This document shows, piece by piece, positions 47,675 to 57,069 of a stretch of 64,000 nucleotides of DNA. How positions within the stretch are numbered: the stretch's first letter is position 1; each line of letters starts with the position of its first letter. Source of the DNA: Polaromonas sp. OV174 (GTDB taxonomy: Bacteria > Pseudomonadota > Gammaproteobacteria > Burkholderiales > Burkholderiaceae_C); the NCBI RefSeq assembly GCF_900112285.1, contig NZ_FOKZ01000009.1:107567-171566 (forward strand), read 5' to 3'. The notes under the pieces were generated by a model. That model saw nothing but the letters and a program-made list of their open reading frames with translations. It was not told the DNA's origin and made no database searches. A program made the translations under genes and the position numbers.

Positions 47675-47931
47675 GAAAACTCTTTCTGTGATGAAACTGT
47701 AGGTATGAGTGTTGCGGCTTTTGCAGGCCCCGGTTCAAATTCCGGCGCAGCGCACGCCGTCTCTGCAAGGCATCAGCGCTGCTGATTATCGGCGCTGCAG
47801 TGCCGGTGGTGAAGTCGCGGTGTTCCAAGGCACGGCGCGGCTGGGCCGCGAGGGGTTCACGCTCCGCAAACTGCGTGTATTTCAAGGAGGTCGAGCCATC
47901 TCTCCTGTGCCGTCAGGAGGCCGCGTCCCTG

Positions 47932-48765
47932 TCAATAACTGAGGCGGGCCACGGCGCGCAAGGCCTCCGGTGTCGCCGTGCCAAAACCGAAAAATTCCAG
48001 GTAGGCCGGAATCTGCTCGAACAGCATGTCCGAGCCCACTTGCAGCTCACAGCCACGCGCCCGGGCTGCGCGCAAAAAGGCCGTCATCTCATTTTTCATC
48101 ACCACCTCACCGGCAAAGGTCGACGGCGCCATGCGCGCGACATCTACCGGCAGCGGGTCGTCGTCATGCATACCCAGTGGCGTGGCATTCACCACTAGGT
48201 CATAGCCGGCCGGATCCTTGCTACCGGTGCTGACCTGCAGCGAAGGATAGTGCTTGCCCAGGCGGACGGCCAGGGCGTCGGCAGAAGCCGGATGAAGGTC
48301 GTACAAACCCATCGCGTTCACGCCGGCCGCCGCCAGCGAGGCGGCGATCGCCGAGCCCACGCCGCCGCTGCCCACCACCAGCGCGCGGGCACCGGCCAGT
48401 TGCCGGCCCTTGCGCAACACGCCGCGCACAAAGCCGGCGCCATCGAACATGTCGCCCAGCAGGCTGCCGTCGGGGCGGCGCAGGATGGCGTTGCAGGCGC
48501 CGGCGATTTCCACGGCCGGGGTGCATTCATCGAGCAGCGCGAGCGTCGTCACCTTGTGCGGCATGGTGATCAGCGCACCGCGGATGTTGGTGAGCTTGAA
48601 CAGGTTCTTCAGCACCTGGGCATAGTCCTCGGGCTTGACTCCCATGGGCATCACCACGGCATCGATGCCGGCCTGCTCGAACCAGGGGTTGTAAATCATG
48701 GGCGCCTTGAAAGCCTCGGTCGGGTAACCGAGATGGGCAATCAAGGTGGTAGTGCCACGGATCAT
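47932..48765 (-). CDS. Shikimate-dehydrogenase-like oxidoreductase
   Basis: 277 residues from the ATG at 48765. The catalytic Lys is in TMPHKVTTLALLDE and the NAD(P) loop in VVGSGGVGSAIAASLAAAG, with MFDGAGFVRG after. The Ser-X-Ser pair that binds shikimate in AroE (usually near residue 15) is replaced by LGYPTEAFKAP, so the substrate may differ. It sits between aroQ and a TRAP transporter. True aroE is presumably elsewhere. Confidence 0.85.
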   Translation of the reverse strand: MIRGTTTLIAHLGYPTEAFKAPMIYNPWFEQAGIDAVVMPMGVKPEDYAQVLKNLFKLTNIRGALITMPHKVTTLALLDECTPAVEIAGACNAILRRPDGSLLGDMFDGAGFVRGVLRKGRQLAGARALVVGSGGVGSAIAASLAAAGVNAMGLYDLHPASADALAVRLGKHYPSLQVSTGSKDPAGYDLVVNATPLGMHDDDPLPVDVARMAPSTFAGEVVMKNEMTAFLRAARARGCELQVGSDMLFEQIPAYLEFFGFGTATPEALRAVARLSY

Positions 48766-48910
48766 GGCCGCCGCCCCCACACGGCCGCGTACAAGGCATG
48801 GCTGCCAGCGATGGAAAACAGGATGCGATTCATGCGACTCGGAAAAGTGAAGCCACGGATAAAAGCATGTCACCCGGGGGGCTTGGTCAGCCCTCCCGAG
48901 TGGGGCGGTG

Positions 48911-49918
48911 TTACTTGCGCAGCTTGAGCAGTTCGGCCGTCAGTTCATTGACGGTGGATTCGCCCACACCGGCGGAGTACTTGGCAATCACAGGCTTCAT
49001 CTTCTCGCGTAGCTTGGCCATTTCTGCGGGCGGCAATTCGGTGACCTGCATGCCGGCCTTCTTCAGTGCATCAAGCGTCGTTCCGGCGGCATCGCGGGCC
49101 ATCTGACGCTGGTATTTGCCGGCTTCGACGGCGGCGTCGGACAGCAACTTTTTCTCGTCACCGCTCAAGGTGTCCCAGAATTTCTTGCTGATGATGACCG
49201 ACTGCGGGTTGTAGACGTGGTTGGTCAGGGTCAGGTATTTCTGCACCTCGGAAAACTTGTTGGCCAAAATGGTATTGAGCGGATTTTCCTGCCCGTCCAG
49301 TGCTTTGGACTCCAGCGCGGCATAGACCTCGGGAAAGGCCATGGGGGTGGGGTTGGCGTCGAGCGCCTTGACCCAGTCCAGGTTGATGGGGTTGGGAATC
49401 ACGCGGATTTTCAGGCCGGCCAGGTCTTCCACCTTGTTGATGGCGCGTTTGCTGTTGGTCATGTTGCGAAAACCCAGCTCCCAGTAGGCCAGGCCCACCA
49501 TGCTTTTGTCCTGCAGTTTGTCGTGCAGTTTTTTGCCGAAGGGCCCGTCCACCACAGCATCGGCCTCCTTCGAATTGGCAAACAGAAAGGGAAAATCGTA
49601 AATGGCGAATTCCTTGACCTGACTGGCCAGAATGCCGGAGTTCAGCACCACCATTTCAATGGTGCCGCCCTGCAAACCCGACACATTGGGCGCATCGCCA
49701 CCCAGCACACCACCGGGAAACAGGTTGACCTTGATCTTGCCGCCGGATTTGGCCGTGACGATCTCGGCGAATTTCTCCATCCCCATGACGATGGGATGAC
49801 CCTTGGGGTTCTGGTGGGCGAACTTGATCGTGCGCTCCTTGATGTCCTGTGCCGAAGCCAGGCCAAAGGTCGCCAGGGCGACCGCAGCCACCAGAGTCTT
49901 GATCATCAAACGTTTCAT
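48911..49918 (-). CDS. TRAP transporter solute-binding protein (DctP type), second system
   Basis: 335 residues with a signal peptide ending near GLASAQD. Motifs: KFAHQNPKGHPIVMGMEKFA, LFPGGVLGGDAPN, LKIRVIPNPINLDWVKAL with the carboxylate-binding Arg, PMAFPEVYAALESKALDGQE. GGGGAC lies before the ATG. Part of a leftward dctQ-dctM-dctP set with a TetR regulator; next to aroQ and a shikimate-dehydrogenase-like gene, so a cyclic hydroxy-acid ligand is plausible. Confidence 0.93.
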   Translation of the reverse strand: MKRLMIKTLVAAVALATFGLASAQDIKERTIKFAHQNPKGHPIVMGMEKFAEIVTAKSGGKIKVNLFPGGVLGGDAPNVSGLQGGTIEMVVLNSGILASQVKEFAIYDFPFLFANSKEADAVVDGPFGKKLHDKLQDKSMVGLAYWELGFRNMTNSKRAINKVEDLAGLKIRVIPNPINLDWVKALDANPTPMAFPEVYAALESKALDGQENPLNTILANKFSEVQKYLTLTNHVYNPQSVIISKKFWDTLSGDEKKLLSDAAVEAGKYQRQMARDAAGTTLDALKKAGMQVTELPPAEMAKLREKMKPVIAKYSAGVGESTVNELTAELLKLRK

Positions 49919-50010
49919 GCTTGTCCCCTTGGAATAATTCGAAGTACGCAAACCTTGAATGTGCAGGGCGCGGCGTACCGGAAGCGCCCTGCAGCCGGAA
50001 AAACATCGTG

Positions 50011-51288
50011 TCAGTAAAACCACCTGGCAGGCACCATGACCATCTGGGGAAACAGCACCATCAGGAACATGACCCCAAACTGCGCCACCATGAAAGGCCA
50101 TACGCCGCGGGTGACCTCGTCCATGCTGACCTTGCCAACGCCGGCGACGGTGTTGAGAACCGTACCCACCGGCGGCGTGATCAGGCCAATGGCGTTGTTG
50201 ATGATGAACAGCACGCCGAAATAAACCGGATCAATGCCTGCCGCCTTGACGATGGGCATCAGCACGGGCGTCAGGATCAGTATGGTCGGCGTCATGTCCA
50301 TCGCCGTGCCCACCACCATCACCAAAATCATCATCGCCAGCATCAGCAGTTTGGGGCTGTCCAGCAGCGGCTGCAGCAAGCTCACCACCTGCGCCGGCAA
50401 TTGCGCCACCGTGATCAGCCAGGCGGACACCATGGCCGCCGCCACCAGAAACATGATCACGGCAGTGGTCTTGGCCGCCTGCAGAAAAAGGCCGTACAAC
50501 TGACTGAGCTTGAGTTCCTTGTAGACCAGAATCGAGACCATCAGCGCATACACCGCAGCCACCACCGCCGCCTCGGTCGGCGTGAACACACCGAACTTCA
50601 GGCCAACCACCACGATCACCGGCAGCACCAAGGCGAAGGTGGCATCCCTGAAGGCCTGCATGACCTCGACACGAGACTTGCGCGGCGGCACGGCCACGCT
50701 CTCCTTGCGTGCGACATGCCACCAGGTCAACCACAGCGCGGCAGCCAACATAATGCCGGGCGCAATCCCGGCCATGAACAGCTTGGAGATCGATACATTG
50801 GCCGCCACACCGAAGATCACGAAGCCTATGCTGGGCGGAATGATGGGCGCAATGATGCTGGCCGATGCCAGCAGACCGGCGGAGCGCGCCTTGTCGTGGC
50901 CAGCTGCCACCATCATGGGCAGCATCAAGGCCGACAGCGCCGCCGCATCGGCCACGGCCGAGCCGGACAGCGCGGCCATGATCACCGCAGCCACGATGGC
51001 CACATAACCCAGGCCACCCTTGATGTGGCCCACCAGCGTCAAGGCAAAGTTGACGATGCGGCGCGACAGGCCGCCCGCATTCATCACCTCGCCGGCCAGC
51101 ATGAAAAACGGCACGGCCAGCAGCGGGAAACTGTCAGCGCCATTGATCACGTTTTGCGCCAGGATCTGGGCATCGAACATGTTCAGGTGCCACATCAGCG
51201 CGGCACCGCACAACAGCAGGGAAAAAGCGATGGGAATGCCCAGCGCCATGGCGGCGAGCAGTGAGCCCAGGAAAATGGCGATAGTCAT
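50011..51288 (-). CDS. TRAP transporter large permease subunit (DctM type), second system
   Basis: 425 residues, about twelve helices. PFFMLAGEVMNAGGLSRRIV, ALSGSAVADAAALSALMLPM, IIPPSIGFVIFG and GLITPPVGTVLNTV are DctM landmarks. It lies between its binding protein gene and the small subunit, on the same strand, with a 27-base gap to the latter. Confidence 0.95.
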   Translation of the reverse strand: MTIAIFLGSLLAAMALGIPIAFSLLLCGAALMWHLNMFDAQILAQNVINGADSFPLLAVPFFMLAGEVMNAGGLSRRIVNFALTLVGHIKGGLGYVAIVAAVIMAALSGSAVADAAALSALMLPMMVAAGHDKARSAGLLASASIIAPIIPPSIGFVIFGVAANVSISKLFMAGIAPGIMLAAALWLTWWHVARKESVAVPPRKSRVEVMQAFRDATFALVLPVIVVVGLKFGVFTPTEAAVVAAVYALMVSILVYKELKLSQLYGLFLQAAKTTAVIMFLVAAAMVSAWLITVAQLPAQVVSLLQPLLDSPKLLMLAMMILVMVVGTAMDMTPTILILTPVLMPIVKAAGIDPVYFGVLFIINNAIGLITPPVGTVLNTVAGVGKVSMDEVTRGVWPFMVAQFGVMFLMVLFPQMVMVPARWFY

Positions 51289-51315
51289 ACGGCCTGACTT
51301 AGCGAACTCATCGAA

Positions 51316-51855
51316 CTAGCGCGTTGGTGTGGAGCAGGCATGCGGCAGGTCTTCCGATTCGCGAACGCCCACCAGTTCGCTGTCGGGCATTTGCCCCGTG
51401 AGAAGCCGCCAGAAATCGTTGAGCAAGATGGCCGCGCCCGAGATGGCAAAGACCAGGCCGCAGCCATAGAACAGGGCCATGGAAACTTCCATCGCCGCGC
51501 TGTTGGAATCCCAATTGATCTTCACCTGATCCAGCGTGCCCTTGAAAACCAGCCAGCAGATGAAAAGCATCAACAGATAGCCCAGGCCCAGGCAGATTTT
51601 TTGACCCAGCACCGGCAGGCGGACCACCAGCATGTCGGTTCCCAGGTGAGCGCGCTCCTTGAGCGCCACGATGGCTCCAAGAAAAGTCAGCCAGACAAAG
51701 AGCCAGCGCGACAGCTCGTCGGACACCGCAATGCCGGAGTTGAAGGCATAGCGCAAGACCACATTGCCAAACACCAGCACCACCATCACGGCCAAGCTGC
51801 CAGCCATCAGCCAGGACAAAAGCTGGCAATAGCTGTCAATGAGTTTGCGGACCAT
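51316..51855 (-). CDS. TRAP transporter small membrane subunit (DctQ type), second system
   Basis: 179 residues from the ATG at 51855, which has a perfect AGGAGG site; an earlier ATG at 51879 overlaps that site and is unlikely. Four helices (LLSWLMAGSLAVMVVLVFGN, SRWLFVWLTFLGAIVALKE, YLLMLFICWLVFKGTL, FYGCGLVFAISGAAIL). First gene of the operon, 46-60 bases past a TetR-type operator. Confidence 0.92.
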   Translation of the reverse strand: MVRKLIDSYCQLLSWLMAGSLAVMVVLVFGNVVLRYAFNSGIAVSDELSRWLFVWLTFLGAIVALKERAHLGTDMLVVRLPVLGQKICLGLGYLLMLFICWLVFKGTLDQVKINWDSNSAAMEVSMALFYGCGLVFAISGAAILLNDFWRLLTGQMPDSELVGVRESEDLPHACSTPTR

Positions 51856-51900
51856 GGCTGCCTCCTGTGGACGCTGCAAATGCCGCCCTCAAGCAATAAT

Positions 51901-51920
51901 GTACGAACTAGTTAGTTTCC
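51901..51920. promoter_or_regulatory. Palindromic TetR-type operator before the second TRAP operon
   Basis: GTACGAACTAGTTAGTTTCC contains AACTAGTT as its centre with imperfect outer arms. It is between the TetR stop (minus strand, 51953) and the dctQ-type start (51855), the likely control point for the TRAP operon. Confidence 0.55.
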
Positions 51921-51952
51921 ACGAATCGGGAATTACCCGAACGCCATGCCTC

Positions 51953-52636
51953 TCAGGCACGCACGAAGCGCACCAGCATCTCGATGATGCTGTCGCGGCG
52001 GGCCGCCAGCGCCTGGGCAGAGTGGGCATCGCGCTTGAAGATCAGGCCAAAGGTATGTTGGTTCGAGACGTTGAAAAAAGTCAGTGCCGAGATGGAGGCG
52101 TGAATATCTATAGCGTCCAGGCCAGGCCGGAATAGCTTGGCGGTCACGCCGCGGTCGTAGAGTTTGCGAATCGCCTCGATGGCCGGCACGTTGAGCGCCT
52201 GAATGCTCTTGCTCTGCGCCAGGTGTGCGCCGCGCTCCATGTTCTCGGTCATCACCAGCCGGATGTAGTCCTGGTTGTCATAGTGATGGTCGAAGGTAAA
52301 ACCCACGAGGCGGCGCAAGGCATCCTCCGGCGGCAGGTCTTCCAGGTGCAGTTCGGACTCAATGGCGCGCATGCGGCGATAGGCCTCCTCCAGCACCGCG
52401 ATGTACAGGCCATCCTTGCTGCCGAAGTAGTAATAAATCATGCGCTTGCTGGTGCGCGTGGCGGCCGCAATCTCGTCAATGCGAGCGCCACTCAGCCCCT
52501 TGTTGGCAAACTCCGTGGTCGCCACCTCAAGAATTCCAGCCATGGTCCGCGCCGGGTCGTTGGTCCGCGTACTCTCCCTTGGTACGGCCTTGCCCTTCGG
52601 CTTGGCCGTTTGCGCAAAATGTACTGACTGGTTCAT
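51953..52636 (-). CDS. TetR-family transcriptional regulator
   Basis: 227 residues. Helix-turn-helix GLSGARIDEIAAATRTSKRM followed by IYYYFGSKDGLYIAVLEEAY; the C-terminal ligand domain resembles the RutR/TetR_C group. Basic N-terminal arm (KPKGKAVPRESTRTNDPART). Its stop is 97 bases before the TRAP operon start on the same strand, with a palindrome between, so it probably represses that operon until a ligand appears. Confidence 0.92.
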   Translation of the reverse strand: MNQSVHFAQTAKPKGKAVPRESTRTNDPARTMAGILEVATTEFANKGLSGARIDEIAAATRTSKRMIYYYFGSKDGLYIAVLEEAYRRMRAIESELHLEDLPPEDALRRLVGFTFDHHYDNQDYIRLVMTENMERGAHLAQSKSIQALNVPAIEAIRKLYDRGVTAKLFRPGLDAIDIHASISALTFFNVSNQHTFGLIFKRDAHSAQALAARRDSIIEMLVRFVRA

Positions 52637-52775
52637 TCCTAAAGTATAGGCGTGACGAGGACGGCGGCGGCAAGCCGCGACGAGCGACGCAGACTTGCCA
52701 AGCCCCTCGAAACCGCTCCCGTTTCAATAGCGCACTGCGCCCGACCCACCTGTCCTGCAGGCTTGTTTTCTTAAA

Positions 52776-52798
52776 TTTTTCTCTACTTCAGAGAAAAA
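52776..52798. promoter_or_regulatory. Perfect inverted repeat in front of EamA gene
   Basis: TTTTTCTCT and AGAGAAAAA are perfect 9-bp arms around ACTTC. It is 33 bases before the EamA start; operator or a symmetrical terminator-like structure. Confidence 0.5.
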
Positions 52799-52830
52799 CG
52801 CCAGCGAATCACGCAAACTCTGTGCAGCTC

Positions 52831-53715
52831 ATGCAAACCCGTCACTTCCTCCAGCTTCTTGCCATGTCCGCCCTCTGGGGCGCCTCCTTTCCCCTGCTGC
52901 GCATTGCCAGCCCCGCCCTGGGGCCCTGGGTCGTGGCCGGCGGGCGCTGCATCCTGGCCGCCGTGGTGCTGACGCTGCTGATGCACACGCTGCGCGAACG
53001 CTGGCCGCCGCGCCAGGCCTGGCCACGGCTGGCGCTGCTCAGCGTGCTGACCGTGGTCGTGCCTTTTGTCATGTTCAACTGGGCCGCACTGGTGATTCCC
53101 TCCGGCTACTCCGCCGTCCTCAATGCCACGGTGCCGCTGTTCGGCGTGCTCGGCGCCGCCATGGCCGGCGAGGAAAGACTCAACGCACGGCGCCTGCTGG
53201 GCTGTGCCGTGGGTTTTGCCGGCGTCGCCCTGCTGGTGCAGCTGGGGCCGGTGGCGGTCACCCCCAAAGTGATGCTGGCCGCACTGGCCTGCACCATCGC
53301 GTCAGCAACTTATGGTTTTGGCGCCCTCTTGATGAAGCGCGCCACCATGGCCTACTCCCCCTTGCCGGCATCGGCCGCGGTGCATGTGGCGGCCGCCCTG
53401 ATGCTGGTCGTGCCGGCCGGCGTGGCCGCGCCGTCGGCGCACTACAGCACAGGCCCGCTGATCGCCGTGACGGTTCTGGGCACTATTACCTCGGGCTTGA
53501 TGTACTGGATCAGCATGCGGCTGATGCGCGAAATCCCGGCCAGCGCGGCCACCTCGGCGGCCTTCATGATTCCACTTTTTGGCGTGAGCTGGGGCGGTTT
53601 GTTTCTGGGCGAACCGGTTACCGCCAGCATGCTGCCAGGCTGCGTACTGGTGCTGGCCGCCACGGCGCTGGTGACCGGCTTCAACCCTTTGCGGCGCGCG
53701 CCACGCCAACCCTGA
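52831..53715 (+). CDS. EamA/DMT-superfamily membrane exporter
   Basis: 294 residues, ten helices in two EamA halves (FLQLLAMSALWGASFPLLRI; second half from KVMLAALACTIASATYGFGA). The ATG at 52831 follows a weak site; a GTG at 52822 is an alternative. Convergent with aroC. Substrate unknown. Confidence 0.87.
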   Translation: MQTRHFLQLLAMSALWGASFPLLRIASPALGPWVVAGGRCILAAVVLTLLMHTLRERWPPRQAWPRLALLSVLTVVVPFVMFNWAALVIPSGYSAVLNATVPLFGVLGAAMAGEERLNARRLLGCAVGFAGVALLVQLGPVAVTPKVMLAALACTIASATYGFGALLMKRATMAYSPLPASAAVHVAAALMLVVPAGVAAPSAHYSTGPLIAVTVLGTITSGLMYWISMRLMREIPASAATSAAFMIPLFGVSWGGLFLGEPVTASMLPGCVLVLAATALVTGFNPLRRAPRQP

Positions 53716-53764
53716 GAGGGTGCGGTGTAGTGCCATCGTCGCGGGCCCGGGCCGCGCAGCAGAT

Positions 53765-54862
53765 TTATTCGCGGCTTCGCGCGATGTCCGGCGTGCCGAC
53801 CTTGACATCGGCATTCTGGGCGCGCTGGCGCAAGGCATGCTCCATCACCACCAGCGCCAGCATGGCCTCGGCGATAGGCGTGGCGCGTATGCCCACGCAG
53901 GGGTCGTGCCTGCCCTTGGTCACCACCTCGGCAGGGTTGCCGGCCGTGTCAATCGACTGGCGCGGCGAGATGATGGAACTGGTCGGCTTGATGGCCATGG
54001 ACACTTCCAGGTCCTGCCCGGTGCTGATGCCGCCCAGCACGCCACCGGCGTTGTTGGACAAAAAGCCCTCGGGCGACAGCGCATCGCCATGCGTGGTGCC
54101 GCGCTGCGTGACGCTGGCAAAGCCGGCCCCGATTTCCACGCCCTTGACGGCGTTGATGCCCATCATGGCAAAAGCGATGTCGGCGTCCAGCTTGTCAAAC
54201 AACGGATCGCCCAGGCCCACGGGCACGCCCGAGGCCGTGACGCGTATGCGCGCGCCGCAGGAGTCGCCGGCCTTGCGCAGCGCGTCCATATAGACTTCCA
54301 GCGACGACACATCGGCCGCCGGGGCAAAAAACGGGTTGTTGGGCACATGTTCCCAGGACTCGAAAGGAATCGCCATATCGCCGATCTGCGTCATGCAGCC
54401 GCGAAAGGTGGTGCCGTATTTCTCAAACAGCCACTTCTTGGCCACGGCCCCGGCCGCCACCATGGGTGCCGTCAGGCGGGCCGAGGAACGGCCGCCGCCG
54501 CGCGGGTCGCGCAGGCCGTATTTGTGCAGATAGGTGTAGTCGGCATGACCGGGGCGGAAGGTCTCCAGGATGTTGCCGTAGTCCTTGCTGCGCTGGTCGG
54601 TGTTTTTGATCAGGAGGCAAATCGGCGTGCCGGTGGTCTTGCCCTGGTAGACGCCGGAGAGGATTTCCACCGCATCGGGCTCGTTGCGCTGCGTGACGTG
54701 CCGGCTGGTGCCGGGACGGCGCCGGTCCAGGTCGCCCTGGATGTCAGCCTCGCTCAGCAGCATGCCGGGCGGGCAGCCGTCAATCACGCAGCCAATGGCC
54801 GGGCCGTGGGATTCACCAAAGTTGGTGACTGCGAATAGGGTTCCGAAGGTGTTGCCGCTCAT
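53765..54862 (-). CDS. aroC: Chorismate synthase
   Basis: 365 residues from ATG 54862. Signatures: [54 protein letters not shown], and the C-terminal [20 protein letters not shown]-dependent enzyme that makes chorismate from EPSP, the last shared step of aromatic amino-acid synthesis. An upstream extension in frame lacks family likeness. Confidence 0.97.
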   Translation of the reverse strand: MSGNTFGTLFAVTNFGESHGPAIGCVIDGCPPGMLLSEADIQGDLDRRRPGTSRHVTQRNEPDAVEILSGVYQGKTTGTPICLLIKNTDQRSKDYGNILETFRPGHADYTYLHKYGLRDPRGGGRSSARLTAPMVAAGAVAKKWLFEKYGTTFRGCMTQIGDMAIPFESWEHVPNNPFFAPAADVSSLEVYMDALRKAGDSCGARIRVTASGVPVGLGDPLFDKLDADIAFAMMGINAVKGVEIGAGFASVTQRGTTHGDALSPEGFLSNNAGGVLGGISTGQDLEVSMAIKPTSSIISPRQSIDTAGNPAEVVTKGRHDPCVGIRATPIAEAMLALVVMEHALRQRAQNADVKVGTPDIARSRE

Positions 54863-54982
54863 GGGCTGATTATCCCAGAGAGCTTTGGCTTGGGTTTTGC
54901 CCGGACGACGAGCCAAGCCTCGAAGCCGCTTCGCCGCAACGGAAAAACACGGTATTACAGAAAGACCTGGCCGCCTTCAAAA

Positions 54983-55034
54983 AACATTTTGATAGCGCCC
55001 TGCGCCCGTCCTGATTGGGCTAGAGGAATTTTTC
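54983..55034 (+). repeat. Dispersed repeat, intergenic copy
   Basis: TTTTGATAGCGCCCTGCGCC, then GATTGGGCTAGAGGAATTTTT. It lies between aroC and the CBS-domain gene and closely follows the gluQ copy in its right half (GATTGGGCT-GAGG). Confidence 0.85.
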
Positions 55035-55079
55035 GTTCAAAAAACACCCTCCAGCCGTCATTCACCCGTGTTGGTGGCT

Positions 55080-55535
55080 TCAGCCCTGCTCGGCGTTGTC
55101 TTCGCCCGGCCAGTCGCGGATATAGGCCTTGAGCATCTTGTTCTCGAAGTTCTGGCTGTCCACCACGGCTTTGGCCACGTCGTAGAAGCTGATCACGCCC
55201 ATCAGCATTTTCTGGTTCATCACCGGCATGTAGCGTGCATGGCGATCCAGCATCATGCGGCGCACTTCGTCGAGCTCGGTTTCCGAGGTGCAGGTCAACG
55301 GATGGTCGTCCATCGCCGTGCGCACCAGCGTGCCGCCAATCTCGCCGCCATTCTTGACGATGCGGACAATCACCTCGCGAAAGGTCAGCATGCCGACCAG
55401 GTCGCCATGCTCCATGACGACCAGCGAGCCAATGTCTTTTTCGGCCATGATCTGCGTCGCCTTGGCCAGGGGTTCGTCAGGCTGAACGGTGTAAAGCGTG
55501 TTGCCTTTCACGCGCAGTATGTCAAGAACCTTCAT
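55080..55535 (-). CDS. CBS-domain protein
   Basis: 151 residues from the ATG with a GAGGAGAAAGC site. Two CBS motifs (TVQPDEPLAKATQIMAEKDI then VVMEHGDLVGMLTFREVIVR; PLTCTSETELDEVRRMMLDR then HARYMPVMNQKMLMGVISFY). CBS pairs bind adenine nucleotides and sense energy state. Stand-alone proteins of this type are common in the order; partner unknown. Confidence 0.9.
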   Translation of the reverse strand: MKVLDILRVKGNTLYTVQPDEPLAKATQIMAEKDIGSLVVMEHGDLVGMLTFREVIVRIVKNGGEIGGTLVRTAMDDHPLTCTSETELDEVRRMMLDRHARYMPVMNQKMLMGVISFYDVAKAVVDSQNFENKMLKAYIRDWPGEDNAEQG

Positions 55536-55680
55536 CGCTTTCTCCTCGGTAGTTTGATCATTCTCCCACCGCCCCCTGGCGCCGGGAATTTCAGTTTGAA
55601 TATAGCCCACAATAAACGGCTTGACCGGCGGGCCGTCATCTCAGCGTCTGCTGCCCCTTACAACGATTGGAGACCTCCTC

Positions 55681-56979
55681 ATGCCTGGTTATTCAGACCC
55701 CGGCTTTGACACCCTGGCGCTGCATGCGGGCGCCGCCCCGGATCCGGCCACGGGCGCGCGGGCCGTGCCGATTCACCTCACCACCTCCTTCGTTTTCGAG
55801 TCCAGCGACCACGCCGCCAGCCTCTTCAACCTGGAGCGCCCCGGCCATGTTTATTCGCGCATCAGCAACCCGACCAATGCGGTGCTGGAGCAGCGCGTGG
55901 CGGCGCTGGAAGGCGGCATAGGCGCGATCGCCACGGCCAGCGGCCAGGCCGCGCTACACCTGGCCATTGCCACGCTGATGGGCGCCGGCTCGCACATCGT
56001 GGCCTCCACCGCGCTCTACGGCGGCAGCCAGAACCTGTTGCACTACACGCTGCGCCGCTTCGGCATAGACACCACCTTCGTCAAACCCGGCGACATCGAC
56101 GGCTGGCGCGCCGCGGTGCGGCCCAATACCAAGCTCTTCTTTGGCGAAACCGTCGGCAACCCCGGCCTGGAAGTGCTGGACATTCCCACCGTGTCCGCCA
56201 TCGCCCATGAGGCCAAAGTGCCGCTGCTGGTGGACTCGACCCTGACCTCGCCCTGGCTGATCAAGCCCTTCGAGCACGGCGCCGACCTGGTCTATCACTC
56301 GGCCACCAAGTTCCTGAGCGGCCACGGCACGGTCATAGGCGGTGTCGTCGTGGATGGCGGCAGCTTCGACTGGGAGGCCTCGGGCAAATTCGCCGAGCTG
56401 AGCCAGGCCTATGACGGATTTCACAACATGGTGTTCACCGAAGAATCCAGCGTCGGCGCCTTCTTGCTGCGCGCGCGCCGCGAGGGCCTGCGCGACTTCG
56501 GCGCCTGCATGAGCCCGCACACCGCCTGGCTGATTTTGCAGGGCATAGAAACCCTGCCGCTGCGCATGGAGCGCCACATGAGCAACACCGAAAAAGTGGT
56601 GGCCTTTCTGGCCAGCCACCCGCTGGTGGCGCGTGTCGGCCACCCCATGCTGGCATCGCACCCCAGCCATGCGCTGGCCCAAAAACTGCTGCCGCGCGGC
56701 GCCGGCTCGGTGTTCAGTTTCGACATCAAAGGCAGCCGCGAACAGGGCAAGGCCTTTGTTGAAAGCCTCAAGGTCTTCAGCCACCTGGCCAATGTGGGCG
56801 ACTGCCGCAGCCTGGTGATTCACCCGGCCAGCACCACCCATTTCCGCATGAGCGACGAGGCGCTGGCCGGCGCCGGCATCAGCCAGGGCACGATTCGCCT
56901 GTCGATTGGCCTGGAAGATGCCGACGACCTGATTGATGACTTGAAGCGCGCCCTCAAGGCCGCAGAAAAGGCCGGCTGA
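55681..56979 (+). CDS. metY: O-acetylhomoserine/O-succinylhomoserine sulfhydrylase (PLP enzyme)
   Basis: 432 residues from ATG 55681 with GGAG before it. Cys/Met metabolism fold: HAGAAPDPATGARAVPIHLT, VYSRISNPTNAVLEQRVAAL, the PLP lysine in YHSATKFLSGHGTVIGG, and NVGDCRSLVIHPASTTH. Makes homocysteine from activated homoserine and sulfide. The 430-residue length favours the MetY group over shorter MetZ. Confidence 0.9.
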   Translation: MPGYSDPGFDTLALHAGAAPDPATGARAVPIHLTTSFVFESSDHAASLFNLERPGHVYSRISNPTNAVLEQRVAALEGGIGAIATASGQAALHLAIATLMGAGSHIVASTALYGGSQNLLHYTLRRFGIDTTFVKPGDIDGWRAAVRPNTKLFFGETVGNPGLEVLDIPTVSAIAHEAKVPLLVDSTLTSPWLIKPFEHGADLVYHSATKFLSGHGTVIGGVVVDGGSFDWEASGKFAELSQAYDGFHNMVFTEESSVGAFLLRARREGLRDFGACMSPHTAWLILQGIETLPLRMERHMSNTEKVVAFLASHPLVARVGHPMLASHPSHALAQKLLPRGAGSVFSFDIKGSREQGKAFVESLKVFSHLANVGDCRSLVIHPASTTHFRMSDEALAGAGISQGTIRLSIGLEDADDLIDDLKRALKAAEKAG

Positions 56980-56989
56980 ACATGCACCC

Positions 56990-57062
56990 CCACGCTCATC
57001 ACTTCGTGTATTCGCTGCCCCCCGAGGGGGCGCAGGCCTCCCTTGGGGCGGCCCGGCGGGAG
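56990..57062 (+). repeat. G/C-rich repeat unit between metY and hydrolase
   Basis: Contains CCCCACGCTC, CACTTCGTG, a GCCCCCCGAGGGGGC hairpin and CTCCCTTGGGGCGGCCC. I recall similar blocks between genes in related bacteria, but only one copy is in this window. It may fold as two hairpins in the metY-hydrolase transcript. Confidence 0.6.
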
Positions 57063-57069
57063 TCCTGAT

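Noticed and set aside
47722..47746. tRNA-like T-arm (CCCCGGTTCAAATTCCGG)
   Set aside because: No acceptor, D or anticodon arms pair with it at tRNA distances, so it is a chance or remnant sequence.
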